A DNA stretch of 64,000 nt from CAINVV01 sp037137375 (GTDB taxonomy: Bacteria > Bacteroidota > Bacteroidia > Bacteroidales > Prolixibacteraceae), in contig JBAXKJ010000001.1 of the NCBI GenBank assembly GCA_037137375.1, positions 1 to 64,000 of the forward strand. Direction: 5' to 3'. The notes under the pieces are model-generated. The model searched no databases. It saw only the letters and a list, made by a program, of their open reading frames with translations, and was not told the DNA's origin. This document shows, one piece after another, positions 29,001 through 36,287 of the stretch (position 1 is the stretch's first letter; every line of letters starts with the position of its first letter). Made by a program: the position numbers and the translations under genes.

Positions 29001-30207
29001 CAATGCCCTTAAATTCACTGGGAAAGGAGGCAAGATTATGATCAATATCTCCCTTGTGTTTGATACGCAAGAGATGGATGAGTTGAATGAGAAGTCCGAA
29101 AAAAGGATGATTGAAATTTCGGTAAAAGATACCGGGATTGGAATATCAGAGGAGGATCAGGAAAAGATTTTCGATCGTTTTTTTCAGGTTAACGAAAACA
29201 CTATGAATGCCGGAACAGGAATTGGTCTGGCCTTGACAAAAGAGCTGGTCCTCCTTCATAAAGGAAAAATTTCTGTCTCAAGTAAACCAGGTGAAGGTTC
29301 TAAATTTACCTTGCTTCTCCCGTTCGATGATATGAAGCTTAGTGCAACACCGGAAGATATTTCACTCTCAAGTTATTTTCATGATGTTGCGCTTGAAGCC
29401 AGTAACGATAATCCTTCCAATAGTGGCACAAATATTGAGCAGAAGATCATGCTCCTTGTGGATGATAATCCTGACGTGCTTTATTTTCTTAAGTCTCATT
29501 TTACTCCGGAGTATCAGGTTTTTGAGGCAAAAGATGGCCTTGAGGGATGGGAAATTGCCTTAAGGATCATACCGGATATCATCATCAGCGATGTGTTGAT
29601 GTCTGGCATGAATGGTTTGGATTTTTGTAGTAAAATCAGAAATGATGAAAGGACCTCTCATATACCGATACTATTACTCACAGGGCTTGGCGCATCTGAA
29701 CATGAAATTGAAGGATTGAGTCATGGTGCAGATGCCTTCATTACAAAACCATTCGATCCGGCGATACTGCAGAGCAAAGTTGAAAATATCATCTCTATCA
29801 GACAAGCTCTCAAACACAAATATTCGGGTGAAACCATCCTGCAGCCCAGAAATATTGTTCTCAACTCTCCGGATGACCGTTTCCTGCAAAAGGCAATCGA
29901 GGTGATTGAGAATCATATTTCAGATCCTGATTTCGATGTTGACTTTTTCGCGGTAGAAATGGGTGTTAGCAGGATTCAATTATATCGCAAATTCCAGGCG
30001 CTTACGAAAATGACTGTCAAGGAATTTGTTTGGAAGATCAGGTTGAAAAGAGCGGCCCAGATGCTGGTTCAACAAAAATTGAATATATCAGAAGTCGCCT
30101 ATTCTTCTGGTTTTTCTCATTTATCGCACTTCCGAAAATATTTCAAACTGGAGTTTGGGATGAGCGCCTCTGATTACATCAAAAAGCATACTTCCGACCA
30201 GCATTGA
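26083..30207 (+). CDS. Hybrid two-component system regulator (HTCS)
   Basis: This 1374-residue protein joins sensor, kinase and DNA-binding activator. An N-terminal signal/anchor region (about 15-45) precedes a periplasmic two-bladed propeller of repeated Reg_prop motifs (for example WIWFGTSQGICRFDG and LWVGTENGGLNKFNR) to about residue 690. A Y_Y_Y domain follows (about 710-795), then a transmembrane helix (about 800-823). The cytosolic part has HisKA with phospho-acceptor H857 (SHEIRTPLT), HATPase with DTGIGISEED and GTGIGLAL, a receiver with D1170 (IISDVLMSG), and an AraC-type HTH (about 1280-1370). HTCS proteins bind specific oligosaccharides in the periplasm and activate the matching locus. 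Its site between modules A and B leaves open which one it senses. Confidence 0.96.
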   Translation: MEFFYTLIKKIGSQVQCGKCVFSGFLLLFISLTFSSVLKSNPGVEINNLSFDYYSIQQGLSNNKIHCILQDKKGWIWFGTSQGICRFDGYRFTVFKHDTEDSTSLEGDLVRTIFEDHKGQLWVGTENGGLNKFNRGKETFDHFFSHHEPALLKNAKVTCIQDDREGNLWISTRTNLFKIGDENKLIEIRPSNLPSPAELYKIICFDQEGRLLIGTSQGLYIYHPGTNQTEKVKFKSTFSNFEISTIVPEEDGTFLIGTELSGMYVFNPRTNEASQVIIDPKNDRSNSVRAISKDREGNYWIGTRGGLYSWQKEKGVLAYYCNDKREPSSLRHNSVQCIFLDRNGDVWIGTGDGVNYLDKERQNILTYKSLNGEDRYLNNSEIYSFWLDAKGDLWIGTESGGINIFNRKTGKFRYLTSDKNNPNSLSSDCVKAMIADNNDNLLIGTYLGGLNTYNLKTGKFKHFRNDPNDPKSLANDRVWALLRDSGNDIWVGTSSGLDKFNPSTNGFTHCSDLVNNQHVNWLAEDKDHFLWIGCADSLIIYNPKSKEIKKFNEPTISMLLDSKNQYWLTTPGRGIALFSKDKGVIRYYDVKNGLANNHTKAILEDQDHFLWISTAAGLSKFDPVKERFNNFFEKNGFLNDQYNYGAALKLPSGELVLGGISGFNIIDPRRIKSVDITAPLVFTNLKVMDKSVRFRGGRNDILSKCISETDEISLTYKQNSIEVEFASLDFSNVMDIQYSYYLEGLESDWKEPSFKRNAIYTNLNPGNYTLHVQRVPGDVNSSKNELILKITIFPPFSQTWWFKILTLLTVIGIIVLLILFIKKREKLKNKVELEKLKAKRLHDLDTMKLKLYTNISHEIRTPLTLILGPLEKLKNHAIPENEIDDHLNIMHRNANHLYRLINQLLDLRKIEFGSMKLNCKHGDLVSFIRGIVSSFSKFAEEKEIELRIQTVKEEIFTNFDDDKVAKIVNNLLSNALKFTGKGGKIMINISLVFDTQEMDELNEKSEKRMIEISVKDTGIGISEEDQEKIFDRFFQVNENTMNAGTGIGLALTKELVLLHKGKISVSSKPGEGSKFTLLLPFDDMKLSATPEDISLSSYFHDVALEASNDNPSNSGTNIEQKIMLLVDDNPDVLYFLKSHFTPEYQVFEAKDGLEGWEIALRIIPDIIISDVLMSGMNGLDFCSKIRNDERTSHIPILLLTGLGASEHEIEGLSHGADAFITKPFDPAILQSKVENIISIRQALKHKYSGETILQPRNIVLNSPDDRFLQKAIEVIENHISDPDFDVDFFAVEMGVSRIQLYRKFQALTKMTVKEFVWKIRLKRAAQMLVQQKLNISEVAYSSGFSHLSHFRKYFKLEFGMSASDYIKKHTSDQH

Positions 30208-30526
30208 TTAGTTTCGACTTTTAACCAGGCAGGACTCTTTTGTATTTTCATCCACTTTTTATTTATTCCCGCTACCGCGAAGGTGAATTTGTCTTCTTCG
30301 AATCCATTGAAGAATTACAATCCCGACCTAGATGTTTTATATGCTTGATAAACAGAATAATAGACACTATATTGATCGAGGACTCCAGGTCGGGCAGATA
30401 TTTGCTCGTACCCTTTTTGGTACATATTTATCTCTTCTGTCACATTTGAGTACTCTTTTTGATACAATATTTAGCGGCTTTGCTAATTAAGTCAGCTAAT
30501 TTTATAGGTGTTAAAATGTGAAAGAA
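30208..30526. other. 319-base non-coding stretch before module B
   Basis: No convincing gene is visible. It contains an 8-bp inverted repeat, CCCGACCT (30322-30329) and AGGTCGGG (30387-30394), separated by 57 bases, which could fold as a long-range stem in a leader transcript. The promoter of the lyase operon probably lies here, since the next ORF starts at 30527. Confidence 0.4.
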
Positions 30527-30631
30527 ATGGAAAGCACAAATAATGAAATTAAAAGAATTACCTGGATGATAGTTGCTTTGGCTGTCGTATTAGTGATAAT
30601 TCTGACCCTGCTAATTGTTCCAGTATTATAA
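30527..30631 (+). CDS. Small single-span membrane protein, 34 residues
   Basis: A short frame starts at ATG 30527 (or GTG 30518) and ends with TAA at 30629-30631. The protein begins with a charged head (MESTNNEIKRITW) followed by about 20 strongly hydrophobic residues (MIVALAVVLVIILTLLIVPV), the pattern of a small inner-membrane protein. It lies 16 bases upstream of the first PL1 gene, so it would be the first gene of the lyase operon. I do not recognise a family. It could be a small regulator or chaperone-like membrane peptide, or a leader ORF that influences translation of the lyase. The coding pattern is clean but the length gives limited statistical support. Confidence 0.5.
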   Translation: MESTNNEIKRITWMIVALAVVLVIILTLLIVPVL

Positions 30632-30647
30632 GCTTAAAAAATCATAA

Positions 30648-32054
30648 ATGAAAAAATTGTATTTGATTGTTTTTGTAATCATCTTTTGGATTATCGCCCC
30701 TGAGGCTCATGCTCAAAAACCAGTGGCTTTCCCACATGCAGAGGGATTTGGTCGTTTTTCACTTGGTGGCCGCGGTGGTGATGTTTATCATGTAACCACT
30801 ATCGAGGATTATGATCCAAAAGCAGGGAAACCGATTGAAGGTTCCCTACGTTACGGTATCATGACACAAACTAAGCCACGCACCATCGTATTCGATATTT
30901 CCGGTTTAATTTGCCTGAAGGCCCCGATTATTGTGACACATTCCTACCTTACCGTTGCTGGCCAGACAGCACCAGGAGATGGCATCACCATTTCAGGTGA
31001 CACTTTTCAATTAAAAGGAGGTGAAACTGAAAAAGATTGGATCCACGACATTGTTGTTCGCTTTATCCGTTTCAGACATGGTGATCTCACGGCAAAAACG
31101 GGCGATGGTATTACATCTAATTATGTTACCGACTACATTTTCGACCACATATCCGCTGGTTGGACCATAGATGGCATTCATGATCTGAGGGGCGGAGGTA
31201 ATTTTACCCTGCAATGGTCAATCTACTCGGAAGCGCTCAATATGAGCACGCATTATAAAAATGCTCCACATGCCATGTTGAGTTCTTTCAGGGATATTAA
31301 AAGAAATATTTCCCTTCATCATAATCTGATGGCCAGTAGCAGGGACAGACACCCAACATTGGGCAGCGGAGAAAGAGCTGACACCATGGCTATCTGTGAT
31401 TTCAGAAATAATGTTGTTTACAATTGGCGGGGAGGAACAAACCTGGGCGAGGTCCGTCACAATTTTTTGAATAATTATTACAAACCGGGAGAGAGCAGCA
31501 ATTTTGGCTATACCACAAATAAGCCGCTGCAGATTAAGTCCTCCCGGGCCCAATGTTCCAAAGGATATCTGCGTGGCAATTATTTCGAGAACGCACCGGC
31601 TGAATTCAACAAAGACAATTATACCGCCATAACCTATACGAATACTGGAAACTATAATTCAACAACACGGGCCAAATTTGAATATGATAAACCATTTGTT
31701 TCAGGAGAAGACACCCCAAAGACTCAAACATCAGAAAAGGCATTTGAATTGGTACTCAGTCTTGCCGGAGCATCTTTCGTAAGGGATGCAGTTGATATCC
31801 GTGTCGTTAATGATGTAAAAAAGGGGACAGGCAAATTATTGGATTCTCAGAAGCAGGTAGGAGGGTGGCCCGAATTGAAAAGTAAACCCGCTCTCAAAGA
31901 CAGTGACAACGATGGAATGCCTGACGAATGGGAGAAAAAAAACAAACTCAATCCGAATGATGCCTCAGACGGGATCAAATTTTCCCTGAATAAGAATTTC
32001 ACTAATCTCGAGGTTTATCTCAATGGATTGGTTGAACACCTATATAAATATTAG
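30648..32054 (+). CDS. PL1-family pectate lyase 1
   Basis: This 468-residue secreted right-handed beta-helix protein has a signal peptide (about 1-22, ending EAHA). The family start FPHAEGFGRFSLGGRGGDVYHVT is followed by LTVAGQTAPGDGI, FDHISAGWTIDG and the catalytic-arginine segment SSRDRHPT (231-237). PL1 enzymes cut alpha-1,4-galacturonan by beta-elimination with calcium. The C-terminus carries DSDNDGMPDEWEKKNKLNP, a thrombospondin-type-3-like calcium loop, then FTNLEVYLNGLVE. It is followed after one base by a second PL1 with the same plan, a tandem duplicate by composition. Secreted; probably periplasmic, since no lipobox is seen. The exact preference (pectate or methylated pectin) is not determined. 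Confidence 0.9.
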   Translation: MKKLYLIVFVIIFWIIAPEAHAQKPVAFPHAEGFGRFSLGGRGGDVYHVTTIEDYDPKAGKPIEGSLRYGIMTQTKPRTIVFDISGLICLKAPIIVTHSYLTVAGQTAPGDGITISGDTFQLKGGETEKDWIHDIVVRFIRFRHGDLTAKTGDGITSNYVTDYIFDHISAGWTIDGIHDLRGGGNFTLQWSIYSEALNMSTHYKNAPHAMLSSFRDIKRNISLHHNLMASSRDRHPTLGSGERADTMAICDFRNNVVYNWRGGTNLGEVRHNFLNNYYKPGESSNFGYTTNKPLQIKSSRAQCSKGYLRGNYFENAPAEFNKDNYTAITYTNTGNYNSTTRAKFEYDKPFVSGEDTPKTQTSEKAFELVLSLAGASFVRDAVDIRVVNDVKKGTGKLLDSQKQVGGWPELKSKPALKDSDNDGMPDEWEKKNKLNPNDASDGIKFSLNKNFTNLEVYLNGLVEHLYKY

Positions 32055-32055
32055 T

Positions 32056-33480
32056 ATGATGAAAAAAAATAGATTAATCATGATGCGTTTCCTTGTTTTG
32101 ATCCTATTCATGGGAATGAGCTCGATCTTAATTGGTCAGCAACTTGCTTTTCCTCATGCAGAAGGATACGGTCGTTTTTCTAAAGGAGGCCGCGGAGGGG
32201 ATGTTTATCACGTTACGACGCTGGAAGATTATAATATAAAAACTGAGAAGCCAATTGTTGGTTCACTTCGGCATGGCATTATGACGCAGGATGGACCCCG
32301 CACCATCGTATTTGATGTGTCTGGAACCATTATCCTCAAGGAAGAACTTAGAGGGACAAAATCTTTCCTGACCATTGCTGGACAAACTGCACCGGGCGAT
32401 GGCATCACACTTAGGGATTATACTGTGAAGTTAACGGGCCAGAAAGGTGAGCCAATTCATGATATCATCATCCGTTTCATTCGATTTCGCCTGGGCGATG
32501 TCACAAAACAATCGGGTGATGGCCTGTCTACCAACTGGATCAATGACCTTATTCTCGATCATATCTCTGCAGGCTGGACGATAGATTGTATCCATGATCT
32601 CAGGGATGCAGCCCGCTTCACGATGCAATGGTCGGTATTTGCAGAAGCTCTGAATAAGAGTACACATACAAAAGGCGCCCATGCGATGTTATGCTCCTAT
32701 AGCCATTTGTATGGCAATGTTTCTGTGCATCACAACCTGATGGCGAGCAGTCGTAACCGGCACCCAACACTGGGTGGGGGTGACCGGACAGATACCACTG
32801 CAATTGTTGATTTCAGAAACAACCTGGTTTTCAATTGGGCCAGCGGTACCAACTTTGGTCAGTGCCGGCATAACCTGATTAATAATTACTACAAACCGGG
32901 TAAAAGCACCGATTATAAGGCAAATAAACCTCTGAGAATGAAGTCTGAAAGGGCGACTTCCGGCGTAGGCTACCTAAATGGAAATTATTTCGTTGACGCG
33001 CCAAAAGAGTTTAATTCGGATAACTATACGGCGGTGGATTACAACAGATATGGCTCAGAGGGAGAAAACAACAAATACATCGGTACCACCCGTGCACAGT
33101 GGGAATCAAAGACTCCGTTTGCTGTTGGGGATGATATTCCGAAGACGGATTCACCCGAAACGACCTATCGTATTGTACTGGAACGTGCCGGCGCTTCTTT
33201 ACAACGCGATGCTGTGGACAAAAGAGTCATTGCCGGTGTAGCAGACGGAACCAACAGACTAATCGATTCACAAAATGAAGTTGGAGGATGGCCGGTATTA
33301 AAAAGCAAACCGGCTCTTACCGATTCAGACAAAGATGGTATGCCGGATTCCTGGGAAACAGCGAACAAGCTTAATCCTGCAGATCCCTCAGACAGAAACG
33401 GTTATACCCTGAATAAGAAATTTACCAATCTTGAAGTTTATCTCAACTCACTGGTCGAAAATCTGTACAAGCCTTACTAA
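32056..33480 (+). CDS. PL1-family pectate lyase 2
   Basis: This 474-residue tandem paralogue of the preceding gene starts at ATG 32056. An in-frame ATG at 32023 would lie inside the upstream gene and give a poor leader, so I reject it. Signal peptide about 1-28 (to LIGQ). FPHAEGYGRFSKGGRGGDVYHVT, LTIAGQTAPGDGI, LDHISAGWTIDC and the active-site segment SSRNRHPT follow in order. The C-terminal calcium-loop region is DSDKDGMPDSWETANKLNP then FTNLEVYLNSLVE. It should cleave galacturonan by beta-elimination. The pair share most motifs but differ along the helix, which could reflect different methylation or chain-length preferences. The PL10 gene starts 7 bases after its stop, so these genes form one operon. 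Confidence 0.9.
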   Translation: MMKKNRLIMMRFLVLILFMGMSSILIGQQLAFPHAEGYGRFSKGGRGGDVYHVTTLEDYNIKTEKPIVGSLRHGIMTQDGPRTIVFDVSGTIILKEELRGTKSFLTIAGQTAPGDGITLRDYTVKLTGQKGEPIHDIIIRFIRFRLGDVTKQSGDGLSTNWINDLILDHISAGWTIDCIHDLRDAARFTMQWSVFAEALNKSTHTKGAHAMLCSYSHLYGNVSVHHNLMASSRNRHPTLGGGDRTDTTAIVDFRNNLVFNWASGTNFGQCRHNLINNYYKPGKSTDYKANKPLRMKSERATSGVGYLNGNYFVDAPKEFNSDNYTAVDYNRYGSEGENNKYIGTTRAQWESKTPFAVGDDIPKTDSPETTYRIVLERAGASLQRDAVDKRVIAGVADGTNRLIDSQNEVGGWPVLKSKPALTDSDKDGMPDSWETANKLNPADPSDRNGYTLNKKFTNLEVYLNSLVENLYKPY

Positions 33481-33487
33481 GAAAGAG

Positions 33488-34576
33488 ATGAAAGGCATGA
33501 AATTAATAGTATTATTAGTCTTGCTGCCGATGGCGGGATTTCCTCAGAAAGAGCAAAAGGATCTGAAGGATTTGCAATGGAAGACCGTTTCGAGTGGAAT
33601 GCCGAAGGAGTGGTATGGTTCAGAAGAGTCAAAAGCAGTAGCGGAGAGTGTGTTACTATACCAGCGCAATTCGGGAGGTTGGCCCAAGAGCCCACCAATG
33701 CATGCTCCTTTGACAGATGAGATCAGGACTAAATTGATCCGGGAGAAGAACAATGCAACCGGCTCAACTTTTGATAACAGCATCACCACTTCCCAGATGA
33801 TTTTCCTGGCAAGGCTGTACAATAAATCTCCGGATCCAAGGTACAAGGAAGCATTCGTCAAGGCACTGGATTATGTTTTTAAAGCACAGTATCCTAACGG
33901 TGGATGGCCTCAATATTTCCCATTAAGGAATGATTATTCGCGTTACGTGACTTATAATGACAATGCCATGTTTAAGATCATGGATCTTCTGCATGATATC
34001 ATTAACCGCGATGAGCTCTATAATTTCATTTCCTCCGATTCACTTATTAATCTTGCAAAAGAAGCCTTCAATAAAGGGATACAATGTTATTTGAAAACGC
34101 AATTTGTTATTGATGGAAAACCAACGATATGGTGCGCTCAATATGATGAAATTACCCTGACACCTGCAGGTGCAAGATCTTATGAGCTTCCGTCCCTGAG
34201 TGGGGGTGAATCCACCGGCATTATTCAGCAACTGATGGAAATCAAAGATCCTTCCCCCGAAGTGGTATATGCCGTCAGATCTGCGGTTGATTGGCTGAAG
34301 CTGCATAAAATTGTGGGCATTCGGGTAGAGAATTTCGTTAATAGTTATGGCGAAGGCGATCGCTGTGCCGTACGGGATGATAAAGCGCCAACGCTGTGGG
34401 GGCGTTTTTATGATCTGCAGACACAGGAAGTTTTTATGTGTGATTTTGATGGTAAAAAAATCAAGTCCATGAATGATCTCGGATGGGATAGACGACACGG
34501 ATATAATTGGTATTCACCTGGTCCACAGAAAATACTGGACAAATTTACTGAATGGGAAAAATCTCTAAACAATTGA
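33488..34576 (+). CDS. PL10-family pectate lyase 1
   Basis: This 362-residue protein starts at ATG 33488, seven bases after the PL1 stop; a farther upstream ATG (33431) overlaps that gene. The signal peptide is short (about 1-19). PL10 features are clear: WYGSEESKAVAESVLLYQRNSGGWP (as separate blocks), AQYPNGGWPQYFPL (133-146), VTYNDNAM (154-161, with D158), and ARSYELPSLSGGE, where R230 is the likely catalytic base. PL10 cleaves polygalacturonate with a calcium-bound (alpha/alpha)3 fold. The ending HGYNWYSPGPQKILDKF is typical. A paralogue lies at 53932-55035. Confidence 0.9.
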   Translation: MKGMKLIVLLVLLPMAGFPQKEQKDLKDLQWKTVSSGMPKEWYGSEESKAVAESVLLYQRNSGGWPKSPPMHAPLTDEIRTKLIREKNNATGSTFDNSITTSQMIFLARLYNKSPDPRYKEAFVKALDYVFKAQYPNGGWPQYFPLRNDYSRYVTYNDNAMFKIMDLLHDIINRDELYNFISSDSLINLAKEAFNKGIQCYLKTQFVIDGKPTIWCAQYDEITLTPAGARSYELPSLSGGESTGIIQQLMEIKDPSPEVVYAVRSAVDWLKLHKIVGIRVENFVNSYGEGDRCAVRDDKAPTLWGRFYDLQTQEVFMCDFDGKKIKSMNDLGWDRRHGYNWYSPGPQKILDKFTEWEKSLNN

Positions 34577-34581
34577 AAAAA

Positions 34582-36138
34582 ATGAGGAGGATATTATTTG
34601 TTTTTATTTTCATGACTCTGACGATCAGTGTTTTCTGTCAGAAAAATGCACGAAAAGGCGAAAAGGAAGAAATTACTGCCGCCATGAAACGCGCAACTCA
34701 ATTTATGCTTGACAGTGTTGGTTATCATGGTGCCTTTTTATGGGAATATTCTTTTGAGCAAAAACGATACTGGGGAGAGATTGAAGCCCGGCGTACAATG
34801 GGTTGGACACAAGGTGACGGTGGAACACCAGCGATGGGTGATATTTTATTGGATGCTTATCATGCCACTGGCGATGAATTTTATTATGAATCTGCTTGTC
34901 AGGTTGCAAATGCATTGGTTCGTGCGCAACTGGAATGCGGAGGCTGGAATTATTGTTTCGACATGGCCGGAGAAGCCTCTTTAATTAACTGGTATGAATC
35001 AGTAAGCCAGTACAAATGGCCGGCACAGGAGTTTATGCACTATTATGGGAATGCCACTTTTGATGATATGACATCTGTCCGTTGTTGTGATTATATCCTG
35101 AGGTTATACCTGGAAAAGAACGAGCCGCGATATAAAATTTCCTTGGATAAGGCTATCGATTTTGTTCTGAAGAGTCAATATCCCAATGGTGGATGGCCGC
35201 AACGGTTTCCTTTGAGTTATGAACATCCATATATGGGATTTCCGGATTACTCTTCTTTCATTACCTTGAATGATGGAGCAATGGCAGGTATCATTGATTT
35301 TCTAATAAAATGCTACACAACGCTTGGCGAAAGGAGACTTCTCGATCCAATATACCGGGGCATGCATTGTATCCAGTTGCTTCAATATGAATCACCAATT
35401 GCCGGCTGGGGATTGCAGTATACTCCAATTGACCTTAAACTGGCTACAGGACGTCCGTTTGAACCTGCGGCGCTTGCATCCAACGGTACAAAAGATGGCA
35501 TTGAAATGTTGCTTCGGTTTTATCGTCTGACAGGAGACAAACGATTTCTTGAAAAAGTCCCTGCAGCATTTGATTTTCTGGAGAAAATTAAGCTTGATGA
35601 TCAGACCATAAAATTATCAGGAAAGAATCTTAATCCGGGAGACATACTCTGTCCAACCTTCATTGATCCACAAACTCTGGAACCTTTCTTTATGAAACGG
35701 GTAGGAGAGAGCCTAATGTCCGGTGGATACGCAAAATCTGACATCAAGCTGGGAATGCAGCAGGGATATAGTTCAGTCAGGGTGATTCCAATCAATCGTC
35801 TGAAAATGGAATACGAATCTTTACTAAAAACTCCGGAGGTGAAACTAAAGGCTGCATCTCCCCTTACCTCTGTTTCAACAGGTGTCGCGAACAAATATGT
35901 CATTTCCAATGGCAAAAAGGTCAACGGAGTCGATGCGCTGGCAACAGCAAGAAGTCTGAATGGAAAAGGATACTGGCCTTCTCCCTTGAATGTCAAGAAA
36001 ACGGCACTTAAAATTAATATGAACCCCTCCAGACCCAAAGGATTAGTGGAACAGGCGGTGGAACCTATTCCAACAGGCATAACTACTGAGACTTTTATTA
36101 AGAATGTCTCAGAGCTTGTCAATTATCTAAGACAATAA
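34582..36138 (+). CDS. Long PL10-like pectate-lyase-related protein, copy 1
   Basis: This is a 518-residue secreted protein from ATG 34582 (MRRILFVF). An upstream in-frame ATG at 34552 overlaps the previous gene and is less likely. It shares the PL10 centre: SQYPNGGWPQRFPL, FITLNDGAMAG, and GRPFEPAALASNGT in place of ARSYELPSLSGGE. It has an extra N-terminal ~120-residue region (YHGAFLWEYS, TMGWTQGDGGTPAMGDILLDAYHATGDEFYYESA in pieces, and LECGGWNYCFDMAGE) and a C-terminal tail. Copies 2 (50938-52431) and 3 (63449 onward) share this plan. It probably cleaves or binds a galacturonan, but the altered active-site segment makes the activity uncertain. It closes the first lyase group of module B. 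Confidence 0.75.
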   Translation: MRRILFVFIFMTLTISVFCQKNARKGEKEEITAAMKRATQFMLDSVGYHGAFLWEYSFEQKRYWGEIEARRTMGWTQGDGGTPAMGDILLDAYHATGDEFYYESACQVANALVRAQLECGGWNYCFDMAGEASLINWYESVSQYKWPAQEFMHYYGNATFDDMTSVRCCDYILRLYLEKNEPRYKISLDKAIDFVLKSQYPNGGWPQRFPLSYEHPYMGFPDYSSFITLNDGAMAGIIDFLIKCYTTLGERRLLDPIYRGMHCIQLLQYESPIAGWGLQYTPIDLKLATGRPFEPAALASNGTKDGIEMLLRFYRLTGDKRFLEKVPAAFDFLEKIKLDDQTIKLSGKNLNPGDILCPTFIDPQTLEPFFMKRVGESLMSGGYAKSDIKLGMQQGYSSVRVIPINRLKMEYESLLKTPEVKLKAASPLTSVSTGVANKYVISNGKKVNGVDALATARSLNGKGYWPSPLNVKKTALKINMNPSRPKGLVEQAVEPIPTGITTETFIKNVSELVNYLRQ

Positions 36139-36287
36139 TGTTCTGAAAAAAAAATTATATGTAAATTCGACAGAAATACAGCTGATTGCGCCTTTAATCA
36201 ATAACTAAACCAAATCAAGTATGACATTAAAATGAATCATCTCCGGCGATTTTGAATAAAAGACTAACCATTTTTAAATTATACTCT

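Noticed and set aside
30240..30449. 69-residue open frame in the spacer before module B
   Set aside because: It has no recognisable domain, a biased composition, no clear ATG start and sits across the long-range inverted repeat; it looks like chance.
32023..32055. Upstream start of PL1 lyase 2
   Set aside because: It lies inside PL1 lyase 1 and would add residues ahead of a good signal peptide at 32056.
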